Position numbers and translations under genes: made by a program. Below the pieces are notes generated by a model, which was not told the DNA's origin, searched no databases, and worked only from the letters and a program-made list of their open reading frames with translations. Shown piece after piece: positions 17,622-25,110 of a stretch of 64,000 bases of DNA. This stretch comes from Paenibacillus cremeus (GTDB taxonomy: Bacteria > Bacillota > Bacilli > Paenibacillales > NBRC-103111), in the NCBI RefSeq assembly GCF_007786445.1, contig NZ_VNJI01000027.1, positions 1-64,000 of the forward strand, read 5' to 3'. The first letter of the stretch is position 1; the number at the start of each line of letters is the position of its first letter.

Positions 17622-18572
17622 TTAATAAATGCCGTCTTCGCCTAATCGTTTGGCGAGCCGATTGGCCACGATGACGAGCACTAACCCGACAACCGATTTA
17701 AACATGCCGACCGCGGTGCTGTAGCTGAACTTTCCTTGGGAAATCCCTGTGCTGTAAACGTACGTGTCGAATACTTCACCGACATTGCGGTTCATCGGAT
17801 TGACCATCAAGAAAATTTGCTCAAAGCCGGAGTCAAGAAAATGTCCGATCCGCAAAATCAGCAAAACGATGATCGTACTGCGAATGGCCGGAAGGGTGAT
17901 ATGCCACATTTGCCTCCAACGTCCTGCACCGTCAATGCGCGCCGCTTCATACAATCCCGGATCCACGCCGGCAAGCGCTGCCAAGAAGATGATCGTACCC
18001 CAACCGGTTTCTTTCCACATCACCTGTGAAGTGATCATCGTGCGGAACCAATCGGCGCTGAGCAGAAATTTCACGGGCTCATGACCGACACTCGTCAGCA
18101 TACTGTTGACAATCCCGCCCTCCGTAGAGAAGAACAGGAAGCTGATCCCAACGACGACGACCCAAGAAACAAAGTGCGGAATGTAGATCAAGGTTTGCAC
18201 GACCCGCTTGAAGGCTTCCTTCCGTACCTCGTTTAACATGAGTGAAATAATAATCGGCAGCGGGAAAAAGAATACGATGTTATAGACCGCCAAGATGAAC
18301 GTGTTCTTAAACAGCATCCAAAAGCTGGCATCCGTGAAGAACGTCTCGAAGTGCTTCAGTCCGACCCATTTACTCCCGAAAAAACCGAGAAAGGGCTGGT
18401 AATCCTGAAAGGCAATCAGGACTCCCCACATCGGTGCGTATTTATAAATTAGAAAATAAAGCAGACCAGGAAGCAGCATGATATAAAACCACCGATGACG
18501 CATGAGGCGTCTGGCCAATGTGCTTTTTTGTGAAACCGTTCGCATATTGTGGACCGATTTCGCTATCTCCAT
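17622..18572 (-). CDS. sugar ABC transporter permease, LplB type
   Basis: A 316-residue permease with six helices and a charged N-terminus of about 30 residues. The family hallmarks LLPGLLYFLIYKYAPMWGV (residues 34-52), AFQDYQPFLG and WVGLKHFETFF are present, and the EAA loop YEAARIDGAGRWRQMWHITL is near 208. First gene of the operon with the YtcP-type permease and lipoprotein 1. ATG at 18572 follows AGGAGGGGGG. The leader carries an 18-bp box shared with the GH28 gene, suggesting common control. Confidence 0.93.
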   Translation of the reverse strand: MEIAKSVHNMRTVSQKSTLARRLMRHRWFYIMLLPGLLYFLIYKYAPMWGVLIAFQDYQPFLGFFGSKWVGLKHFETFFTDASFWMLFKNTFILAVYNIVFFFPLPIIISLMLNEVRKEAFKRVVQTLIYIPHFVSWVVVVGISFLFFSTEGGIVNSMLTSVGHEPVKFLLSADWFRTMITSQVMWKETGWGTIIFLAALAGVDPGLYEAARIDGAGRWRQMWHITLPAIRSTIIVLLILRIGHFLDSGFEQIFLMVNPMNRNVGEVFDTYVYSTGISQGKFSYSTAVGMFKSVVGLVLVIVANRLAKRLGEDGIY

Positions 18573-18655
18573 GGTTGTTCCCCCCTCCTAAAAAGTAATC
18601 GTAGTTTGTTGGTCTGGGTATCTTTTCGAGATACGTTCAGCGTACCCGGATAGGT

Positions 18656-18673
18656 GATTCCTGTCGACAATCC
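18656..18673 (-). promoter_or_regulatory. 18-bp shared box upstream of the lplB-type gene
   Basis: GGATTGTCGACAGGAATC (minus strand) is identical to 22025-22042 upstream of the GH28 gene and contains the palindrome TGTCGACA. It lies 83-101 nt before the start codon. Candidate operator, or a conserved promoter/transcript element. Confidence 0.5.
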
Positions 18674-18768
18674 CCACAGCAGTTCCTAGGGAATTCAGAC
18701 GGTTTAAACGTCAAGATAATCACTTCAGCAGATCCGATACTCCGCAGGGCGTATGATGAAAATGAAAA

Positions 18769-18795
18769 GAATCCGCCGAATGCTCCGACGGATTC
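18769..18795 (-). terminator. terminator after the second binding lipoprotein gene
   Basis: An imperfect 11-12 bp stem (GAATCCGTCGGA with TTCGGCGGATTC) lies 14 nt past the stop and is followed by TTTTCATTTTC on the minus strand. Confidence 0.75.
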
Positions 18796-18808
18796 CTTAG
18801 ATATATGA

Positions 18809-20308
18809 TTATTTTTTACTTTGGTTATAACTCGCCGTAAATTCATCGATGATTTTGTCTCCGCCGTCCTTACGCCATTTGTCCACGGCAGCGTGCCAGC
18901 CCTGATCATTCAGCTCGCCCATGATGTACTTCGTTTCGGCATCGGAGATGGCGGTTTTCAGCTCATTGCCTTTCTCCGTATTCGTGTCCGAGAGCAAGGA
19001 GGCGCTCAAATCCATCACCGATAAGCTCTTATTTTGAGCATAGAGCTGATCGAATTTGTCTTCCAGCGGTGTACGCGTTCCCTTCATCGAAGTGCCGAAC
19101 AAATCCCATCGGAACATGTTCAGGTCTCCTGCGCCTGGTGTGTTTGGAATTTTCTTTGGCTTGCCGCCCGCCATCGTGTAATCCGTCCCCTCCATGCCCC
19201 AATCGATTAAATCCTGCACCGGCTGCTCCGCCATCTGGTCCAGGAACGTCAAGATCTGCTTCAATCTCGCCTCATTTTTTACGCTGGACTTCGGAATCAC
19301 GAGCAAGGAATCGTAGCCGGTCGTCGCTCTCACGCGTTCCCCCTGCGGCCCGTCAAAGGTTTGCGTGACATCAATCACGGCATTCGGATTGGCCTTCAGG
19401 AGGTCGGGATGAGTGATGGCATCGCCGATCACGGAGAAGTACATGCCAGCCTTCTCCTGATTGAAATAACTGTATTTTTTGGCGATAGCAAAGTCGGCAT
19501 TGATGAGGTGCTCGTCGGTCATTTGGCGGAGCAGATCCAAGGCGCTCTTGAACTCGGGATACAGGAAGTCCGGTGTGATTCGGCCATCCTTCAGGCCCCA
19601 TGCGTTAGGAGCGCCCAAGAACAAGGCGATTTGCTTCAGCGATTCGATGCTCTTCTCCTCTTGCATGCCGAACGTATCGTTTTTGCCGTCCTGATCCGGA
19701 TCGCTTAACGTAAACGCCTTCGCCGTCTTATAAATATCGTCTACTGTTCTCGGCACAGGCAGACCTAGATGATCCAGCCAGTCTTTACGGAAGATCAGCC
19801 CATATCTGGCAATCGGGCGTTCCCTCGGAATGCCGTACAGCTTTCCGTTCAGGCTAGCATTCGTTACGGCCACCGGGCTCAGTTGGCTTAAATTTTTATA
19901 GTTCTTCAGATAAGGGGACAGGTCCCAAAACATGCCTGACAGCTGCGCATTGAGCATCGCGGATTCTTTGTTGCGGCGTAGCAGCATGAGTTCAGGCAGA
20001 TTGCCGGATGCGATGGTCGCGCTCACCTTGTCATCATAGGTCGTAGCTGGCACCCAAGTGATATCAAGCTTCGTATTCGTAAGCGTTTCGAGCTGTTTGA
20101 TGACCGGGCTGTCCTTTTTCATCGGCTCGGCGGCAAACTGAATCATCATAACGGAAATCGGCGGCACCTGCGATGCACTGCTGCCTTTTGCAATAGCGGA
20201 TGGCTTGGGCCCCCCCGTTCCACCGCAGCCGGGCAGCAGGGCTGCGACGAGCGCGGCGAAGACGATGGCGTGTACCGCCTTCCTTCTGCTGTTCCAATCC
20301 ATTTTCAT
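18809..20308 (-). CDS. extracellular solute-binding lipoprotein, paralogue 2
   Basis: A 499-residue lipoprotein with lipobox LPGC (Cys about 27) and the same fold as the product at 15179. Matching blocks in order are TNTKLDITWVPA, DDKVSATIASGNLPELMLL, KLYGIPRERPIARYG, FRKDWLDHLGLPVP, DPDQDGKNDTFGMQEE and the ending KWRKDGGDKIIDEFTASYN. ATG at 20308 follows AAGGAG. It lies after the GH28 gene and before the lplB-type gene, separated from both by terminators. I infer a duplication that left one binding protein on each side of the permease pair, perhaps widening the range of substrates delivered to one channel. Confidence 0.92.
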   Translation of the reverse strand: MKMDWNSRRKAVHAIVFAALVAALLPGCGGTGGPKPSAIAKGSSASQVPPISVMMIQFAAEPMKKDSPVIKQLETLTNTKLDITWVPATTYDDKVSATIASGNLPELMLLRRNKESAMLNAQLSGMFWDLSPYLKNYKNLSQLSPVAVTNASLNGKLYGIPRERPIARYGLIFRKDWLDHLGLPVPRTVDDIYKTAKAFTLSDPDQDGKNDTFGMQEEKSIESLKQIALFLGAPNAWGLKDGRITPDFLYPEFKSALDLLRQMTDEHLINADFAIAKKYSYFNQEKAGMYFSVIGDAITHPDLLKANPNAVIDVTQTFDGPQGERVRATTGYDSLLVIPKSSVKNEARLKQILTFLDQMAEQPVQDLIDWGMEGTDYTMAGGKPKKIPNTPGAGDLNMFRWDLFGTSMKGTRTPLEDKFDQLYAQNKSLSVMDLSASLLSDTNTEKGNELKTAISDAETKYIMGELNDQGWHAAVDKWRKDGGDKIIDEFTASYNQSKK

Positions 20309-20360
20309 CTTTGGACAACTCCTTCTCATTTCACTACTTATCATAGCAGGAAACGATCAA

Positions 20361-20404
20361 AAGGACAGCCCTAAGTCCGGTACTGCGAGCTTAGGACTGC
20401 CCTT
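20361..20404 (-). terminator. GH28 gene terminator
   Basis: A 15-bp stem allowing G-U pairs (AAGGGCAGTCCTAAG with CTTAGGGCTGTCCTT) followed by TTTTGAT on the minus strand, between the GH28 stop and the second lipoprotein gene. Confidence 0.75.
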
Positions 20405-20420
20405 GTTCAAAGGACAATGC

Positions 20421-21965
20421 TTATTTGGGGGATGGCATCCGGTTCGCGGCCGCGAAATACTCCGGCTTAGAGCCATCCGTGAAGCGAATCGCTGTGCCCG
20501 CTTCGGAAAAATCGTTGCCTACGACAAATAGCTGGCTCGGCTCTACGTCCTCCAGCGCCAGGAACGTCTCTGTTCCCGGACGTGCCTTGGAATGCTCTAC
20601 CGACAGCTTGTTCACGTGCTTCAGCTCAATGGCGTTCTCGCCTGCAGCGGGAGCACCACGGAAGTGCACCAGGGATAAGTCCTCCAGATGCTCACCGTAC
20701 AACGCTTGCTTCCAATGTTTATTGAGCGGTGCGCTCCACTCGATTTCAATATCATACAGGGAAATATTTTTCCCATAGCGGCAGAAGAGCGCTGGCGTGG
20801 GGTGTGGGAACACGCCTCGTGCCGTTGGATTCGTATCGAACACGCCGCCTGGATAGGGGCTGCGCTGCTTCATTGTATATTTCAGGTTACGAATCGCAAT
20901 GCCTTCGATAATACAATCCTCGGAGCCCTCGAGATAAACCGCGTTTTCCCCCTCCGCTAGTATTTGGTCAAACCGGATGTTGCGGATTGGTCCAGGCTTC
21001 CCGAGATGGGTTTCCCGACGAGGCTCAGCTGTCACAAAGATCGGCTCGCCTTTGCCCCACCATTTGCGCTTACGGGTTTGCTCGAACTCGTCACTGAACA
21101 ACCGTGTTTCGACGATGATGTTTTGGAACAAAATATTTTCGATCGTTCCCCCATTCCGAGACCATACCCCCATCCCGCGGTTCGAATTCCGGATGACGCA
21201 GTTCTGGAACACGACGTTGCGGATGTCGGCGAACGTTTCGGTCCCGATCTTCAGCGCGCAGGAACGGGATATCATCGTGCAATTCGTGACAGTAATATTC
21301 TCGCACGCCCCATAAGCAACGGCTCCGTAATCGGTTGTTTTGAGCACAATACAGTCGTCGCCCGCTTCAATATGGCAATCAGAAATATGTACGTCACGAC
21401 AGCTGTCGGGGTCGATCCCGTCGTTGTTCGGACCACGCAGCTGGCCGAGAATTTTGATGCTTTGCACGTTCACGCGCTGGCAGCCTGTCATATGCAGACA
21501 CCAAGAGGACGCACGCCACAACGTTACGTCGCGGAACAACACGTCGAAGCATCCCTCGAGGTCGACCAGCTTCGGGCGAAACTCCTGCAGCGGCAGCAGC
21601 ACATGATCGCCTTGGAAATCGTCTTCCTCCAGGAAGCGCGGGCCTTGTCCGTCAATCGTTCCGAGACCGGTCACCGAGATGTTGTTCGCGTGACGCGCAC
21701 AGATCAAACCCCGGCGGCCGATATTCACATCCGGGTCGAAGTCCTGCTCCTCCATGCTGGAGATAATGCGGGCCGTAGCCGCCAGATGCAGCTCCACGTT
21801 GCTTTTCAGCATAATCGTCCCCGTTAAAAATTCGCCTTGCGGCACGAGAACCGTTCCCCCGCCGGTCTCCGTACAAGCATCGATTGCCGCTTGGATGCTA
21901 TGGGTATTCAGAGTGACCGCGTCGCCGACGGCACCGAAATCGATAATGTTAAACGTATTTTGCAT
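20421..21965 (-). CDS. glycoside hydrolase family 28 protein (polygalacturonase type)
   Basis: A 514-residue right-handed beta-helix enzyme without signal peptide. It opens with the usual FNIIDFGAVGDAVTLNTHSI and has the catalytic Asp set of GH28: NNDGID at 180-185 (in place of NTDG) and GDDC at 202-205. SCALKIGTE near 236 takes the place of the GHG strand, so the usual histidine there is not seen. Family members cleave galacturonic acid linkages in pectin or rhamnogalacturonan by inversion; a cytosolic member would act on imported oligogalacturonides. ATG at 21965 follows AAGGAGAAGGAGAG. It has its own terminator and carries the 18-bp box in its leader. Confidence 0.9.
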   Translation of the reverse strand: MQNTFNIIDFGAVGDAVTLNTHSIQAAIDACTETGGGTVLVPQGEFLTGTIMLKSNVELHLAATARIISSMEEQDFDPDVNIGRRGLICARHANNISVTGLGTIDGQGPRFLEEDDFQGDHVLLPLQEFRPKLVDLEGCFDVLFRDVTLWRASSWCLHMTGCQRVNVQSIKILGQLRGPNNDGIDPDSCRDVHISDCHIEAGDDCIVLKTTDYGAVAYGACENITVTNCTMISRSCALKIGTETFADIRNVVFQNCVIRNSNRGMGVWSRNGGTIENILFQNIIVETRLFSDEFEQTRKRKWWGKGEPIFVTAEPRRETHLGKPGPIRNIRFDQILAEGENAVYLEGSEDCIIEGIAIRNLKYTMKQRSPYPGGVFDTNPTARGVFPHPTPALFCRYGKNISLYDIEIEWSAPLNKHWKQALYGEHLEDLSLVHFRGAPAAGENAIELKHVNKLSVEHSKARPGTETFLALEDVEPSQLFVVGNDFSEAGTAIRFTDGSKPEYFAAANRMPSPK

Positions 21966-22024
21966 GATGGAACTCTCCTTCTCCTTCTAGCGTGCTTGAA
22001 TATACTAACCGTACTGTGTTTATG

Positions 22025-22042
22025 GATTCCTGTCGACAATCC
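22025..22042 (-). promoter_or_regulatory. 18-bp shared box upstream of the GH28 gene
   Basis: Exact second copy of the box at 18656-18673, GGATTGTCGACAGGAATC on the minus strand, 60-77 nt upstream of the GH28 start. TAGTATATT lies between it and the gene as a possible -10. Confidence 0.5.
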
Positions 22043-22107
22043 GGAAAGCAGAAGATCGGGTAATAATCATCAGAGCAGGATGGATAATCATCTGGGCGGC
22101 CGCAGCG

Positions 22108-22140
22108 CAAAAAAAGACCTGAGGCAGCACCTCAGGTCCT
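22108..22140 (-). terminator. terminator of the small membrane protein gene
   Basis: A perfect stem GACCTGAG/CTCAGGTC with loop GTGCTGC, followed by seven T on the minus strand, 14 nt past the stop. Confidence 0.88.
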
Positions 22141-22153
22141 TCGAATATGATGA

Positions 22154-22351
22154 TTAGCTTTCTTTGCCAAAGAATGTTTTTACTCCTTCATAAAGCAGGG
22201 CCCCGGAAAACACAATTAACCCGAGCAAAGAAACAATGGCAAATACGATATCCAGCATCGAAAATATTTTCCAGCCGAACATGCCGACCGAAACATTCGA
22301 TAATGCGATACTGCCGATCAGACCGCCCACGTACCCAAAAAATTTGCTCAT
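22154..22351 (-). CDS. small membrane protein, 65 residues
   Basis: ATG at 22351 follows AGGAGG with 9-nt spacing; the product is MSKFFGYVGGLIGSIALSNV and on, with two likely membrane helices (about 5-25 and 29-56) and a short charged tail FFGKES. I know no family for it. It has its own strong terminator and lies between the AraC sensor gene (same strand, upstream) and the GH28 gene. The frame stays open upstream to an ATG at 22465 with a weaker GGAGAGG site, so a longer form is possible. It could be an accessory to the AraC sensor, but nothing in the sequence proves it. Confidence 0.6.
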   Translation of the reverse strand: MSKFFGYVGGLIGSIALSNVSVGMFGWKIFSMLDIVFAIVSLLGLIVFSGALLYEGVKTFFGKES

Positions 22352-22562
22352 TGCCTGCCGACCTCCTCTCCGCCGTCCATTTAGTACACTGTATTCCGCG
22401 GACGCTGGAGAGGACTGTACATTCGTAAGAATATTTTGAATATTTAAAATAATTAAAACATTCATAAAAGGAGCCTCTCCACTATGGCTGCCGCTGACAA
22501 AATAAGCAGTTTGTAAACAGCCCCATACAGGAAAGGTTCCGTCTTCGTGATTGCCACGTCGA

Positions 22563-24875
22563 TTATCGATGCTTTTCACGGTATTGTCCCGGCGTCATGT
22601 CTTCCATTTTGCGGAAGTAGCGGATGAAATTTTGCGAGTTCTGATATTGCAGCTTCTCGGCGATCTCGTTGATCTTCATATCCGTTTCCACCAGCCATTG
22701 CTTGGCCACCGTCAGCCTGTATTTGGACAAGTAATCACTAAAATTACTGCCCGTTTCTTTGCGAAACACCGTCTTGATGTAATTCGGATGGTAATTCAAT
22801 CGCGAAGCGCACAGCTCCAGCGTTAATCCCGAGGCGAACTCCTCGTGTATCATCTCCAGCATGCGCTCGGATATTTTCTTGTTCTGGGTCTCCCATTTAT
22901 GATGAAGCGAGTCCATCATCGGCTCGATCACATCGCTGTAAAACCACGCCTCAATTTCCTCGGCCGTTCGCAATTGAACCAGCCGTTCCTGGAACGAGCT
23001 GCCCGAAGGATCAAGCGTACTCGCTGTCTCCCTTGCTTCCTGCCATTCCCTGAGCAAGTCGATTAGAAGACGAGTAAGCACCATTTGAAGATCATTGTAG
23101 CGCGGGTAATCCATGATCGCCTTTTGAATAAATTCATTCAGCAGCGCTTTGGCTTTGCCCCGCTCCTCCATTTTGACGGCATCAATCAGTTCCTTCTCCA
23201 GCCATTCCGGGTATGCCGCGACGATCCGCGTATCGGGCAGCACGTTGTCAAACGGCAGAATGGCCAGCTCACCGAAGCGTACCCGGTATTTCAGCGCCTC
23301 TAAGCTTTCCTTGTACGCTTGCGAGGTCTCATCAATGTCCTCGTAGGAGCGGCTGATCCCCATACTGATCTTAATCTCCAGCAGCTGGTTCACGGTGGAT
23401 TGGACGAGCTCCGCATAAGCGTACACTTGCTCTTCGAATGCAGGAATCGTCATCCCTATTCCGCGGCAAATGGTCACCTGGCTGCCGACCATCATGACGG
23501 GCTCAAGCCGATGCTCCGCTGGAATCAGCTCGCTGGCAATATTGTTGATGGCGAACATCAGCAAATCCATGTCTTGCTCGCAGTATCTTGTTCGGTCAAA
23601 CGCATCGATCTGAATCGTTAACACCGCAAATAGCCCGGGGGTAGGATCATAGGCAAATTGCACCCAACGCTCACGTGTCTCGTTTGGCCGTATCTCTCCG
23701 TGCAGGAGCCTCCGGATAAAAAAGGCTTCCAGCTGCTTGGAGTGAATGCTAAGCTGATCCAGCAGTTCCGTCTGCGACGAGCGAAGCTTGTGAATTTGTT
23801 CGCCGATAAATTGCAGTTCGTCCTTGCTCTGACGTTCATCGGCAGCCTGGTCGGAGGCCGCCACCGAGAAGACGCGGTGAATGGGCAAATACATCCGCCT
23901 CGAGCCAATCCAGGCAACAAGAAGGATGAGGACGAACGTTCCCACGGAAACATACAGAGTGTACCAGCCGATCGAGCGGGAATCCTTCGTAATATCGCTT
24001 AAGGAAATTAGGGACAAATAATACCAGCCGTTATATTGCGATTGATTGAACAAGATTCCGATGGTTTTGTGGTTGGCATCTTGCATTGTAAGATAGCCCT
24101 CAGGTGTATCACTTGCTTGCTTGATTTGCTCCACCACCCGAGCTAAATCGCCAGGGGAGTTGAGCACGCGTCCGAAGGGCTGCGTCAGCGGCTGAAATTG
24201 ATCATCGAGGATCACCGTTTCCCTCTCCTCCGCATCATTGGCAACCATCTTCTCTAATTTAAATCCCGGAATTTCTCCAATAATGAGGCCTGAGCTGCTC
24301 GACCAGTTAATCGGCAGCTTCTTAATGAGACGCACACCCGGTGCCGCTACCTGTGGAACCTCCCCGCCGGCATTGCCCCCGCTCGCAGGTGGTGCTGGAG
24401 GCATGGTCTTCCAGAAGGAGCCCCGATCCGCACTCGCATATTGCTGGATGAGGTCCTTCATTCCGGAATCTTCCAAAGTGACATAGCCTTGATTGGACAA
24501 TAACCAGTCATATTTCAAATTTGCCAAATACACGTTTTGTACGCCAAGCTCGAACGGCTGCAATTTATTTAGTCCAGAGGACAATTCATTAATAAAAGTA
24601 AAATTTTTGGCGGAAAACGGCGTCTGCAACGCTTGTCCGATGATCGGTGTGGTGATGTACTGGGTCATCAGGTTTTCAAACAGCTGAAGCACCTGCTCCA
24701 CGTTGACCTGAGTTTGCTGCAGCAGCTGCATGTTACTGTCGTTCACTTTTTGCTGAAGGCTGTTCTTCGCGCGCAAGAAAGAAAGGCTGCCTAGCGTCAC
24801 TACAGGGATGGTTCCGATCAGCAGGCTGAAGATCAGGAGCCGGACCAGATATTTGGAAGCAAACCATTTGGGCAT
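22563..24875 (-). CDS. membrane-bound AraC-family regulator with extracellular Cache-type sensor
   Basis: A 770-residue one-component sensor. Transmembrane helix 1 (about 9-33, YLVRLLIFSLLIGTIPVVTL) and helix 2 (about 291-313) flank an extracellular sensor of about 260 residues. The cytoplasmic part has a long linker and ends in an AraC/XylS DNA-binding domain with the two helix-turn-helix units at LTLELCASRLNYHPNYIKTV and MKINEIAEKLQYQNSQNFIR. Such proteins sense a polysaccharide breakdown product outside the cell and switch on the neighbouring import and hydrolase genes. ATG at 24875 is preferred since GAGGAG lies 13 nt upstream; ATG at 24896 has no ribosome site. The GH28 and lplB leaders with the 18-bp box are likely targets (inference). 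Confidence 0.88.
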   Translation of the reverse strand: MPKWFASKYLVRLLIFSLLIGTIPVVTLGSLSFLRAKNSLQQKVNDSNMQLLQQTQVNVEQVLQLFENLMTQYITTPIIGQALQTPFSAKNFTFINELSSGLNKLQPFELGVQNVYLANLKYDWLLSNQGYVTLEDSGMKDLIQQYASADRGSFWKTMPPAPPASGGNAGGEVPQVAAPGVRLIKKLPINWSSSSGLIIGEIPGFKLEKMVANDAEERETVILDDQFQPLTQPFGRVLNSPGDLARVVEQIKQASDTPEGYLTMQDANHKTIGILFNQSQYNGWYYLSLISLSDITKDSRSIGWYTLYVSVGTFVLILLVAWIGSRRMYLPIHRVFSVAASDQAADERQSKDELQFIGEQIHKLRSSQTELLDQLSIHSKQLEAFFIRRLLHGEIRPNETRERWVQFAYDPTPGLFAVLTIQIDAFDRTRYCEQDMDLLMFAINNIASELIPAEHRLEPVMMVGSQVTICRGIGMTIPAFEEQVYAYAELVQSTVNQLLEIKISMGISRSYEDIDETSQAYKESLEALKYRVRFGELAILPFDNVLPDTRIVAAYPEWLEKELIDAVKMEERGKAKALLNEFIQKAIMDYPRYNDLQMVLTRLLIDLLREWQEARETASTLDPSGSSFQERLVQLRTAEEIEAWFYSDVIEPMMDSLHHKWETQNKKISERMLEMIHEEFASGLTLELCASRLNYHPNYIKTVFRKETGSNFSDYLSKYRLTVAKQWLVETDMKINEIAEKLQYQNSQNFIRYFRKMEDMTPGQYREKHR

Positions 24876-24922
24876 CCCGAACCACTCACTCCTCATACAC
24901 AGTTGTTTTCTGTTAACCCATC

Positions 24923-24951
24923 ATTCTAGTATAGCCCTCCCAAAAGTTCAA
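24923..24951 (-). promoter_or_regulatory. sigma-A promoter of the AraC sensor gene
   Basis: On the minus strand TTGAAC (24946-24951) and TAGAAT (24923-24928) are 17 bp apart, a close match to the vegetative consensus, 48 nt before ATG 24875. Confidence 0.65.
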
Positions 24952-25110
24952 ATCAATCGCTGGATGGCATGGATTGGACTCCTGCTGACCAAAGTGGAGG
25001 CGAGCAGGAATCGCGGACAGACTATGCTAGAATGTGTAATGGGATGTGTATGCAAGAGAACAGCCGCTTACCGTCTCATTCCCCCGGAAGCCCGTACAGC
25101 CGCCACGGCT

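Noticed and set aside
20340-20360. Catabolite repression (cre) site near GGAAACGATCAAAA
   Set aside because: Three mismatches to the consensus; no better cre site was found near the sugar genes.
20964-21827. 287-codon plus-strand frame opposite the GH28 gene
   Set aside because: Shadow of the GH28 frame: no homology, no ribosome site; the minus strand carries clear catalytic motifs.
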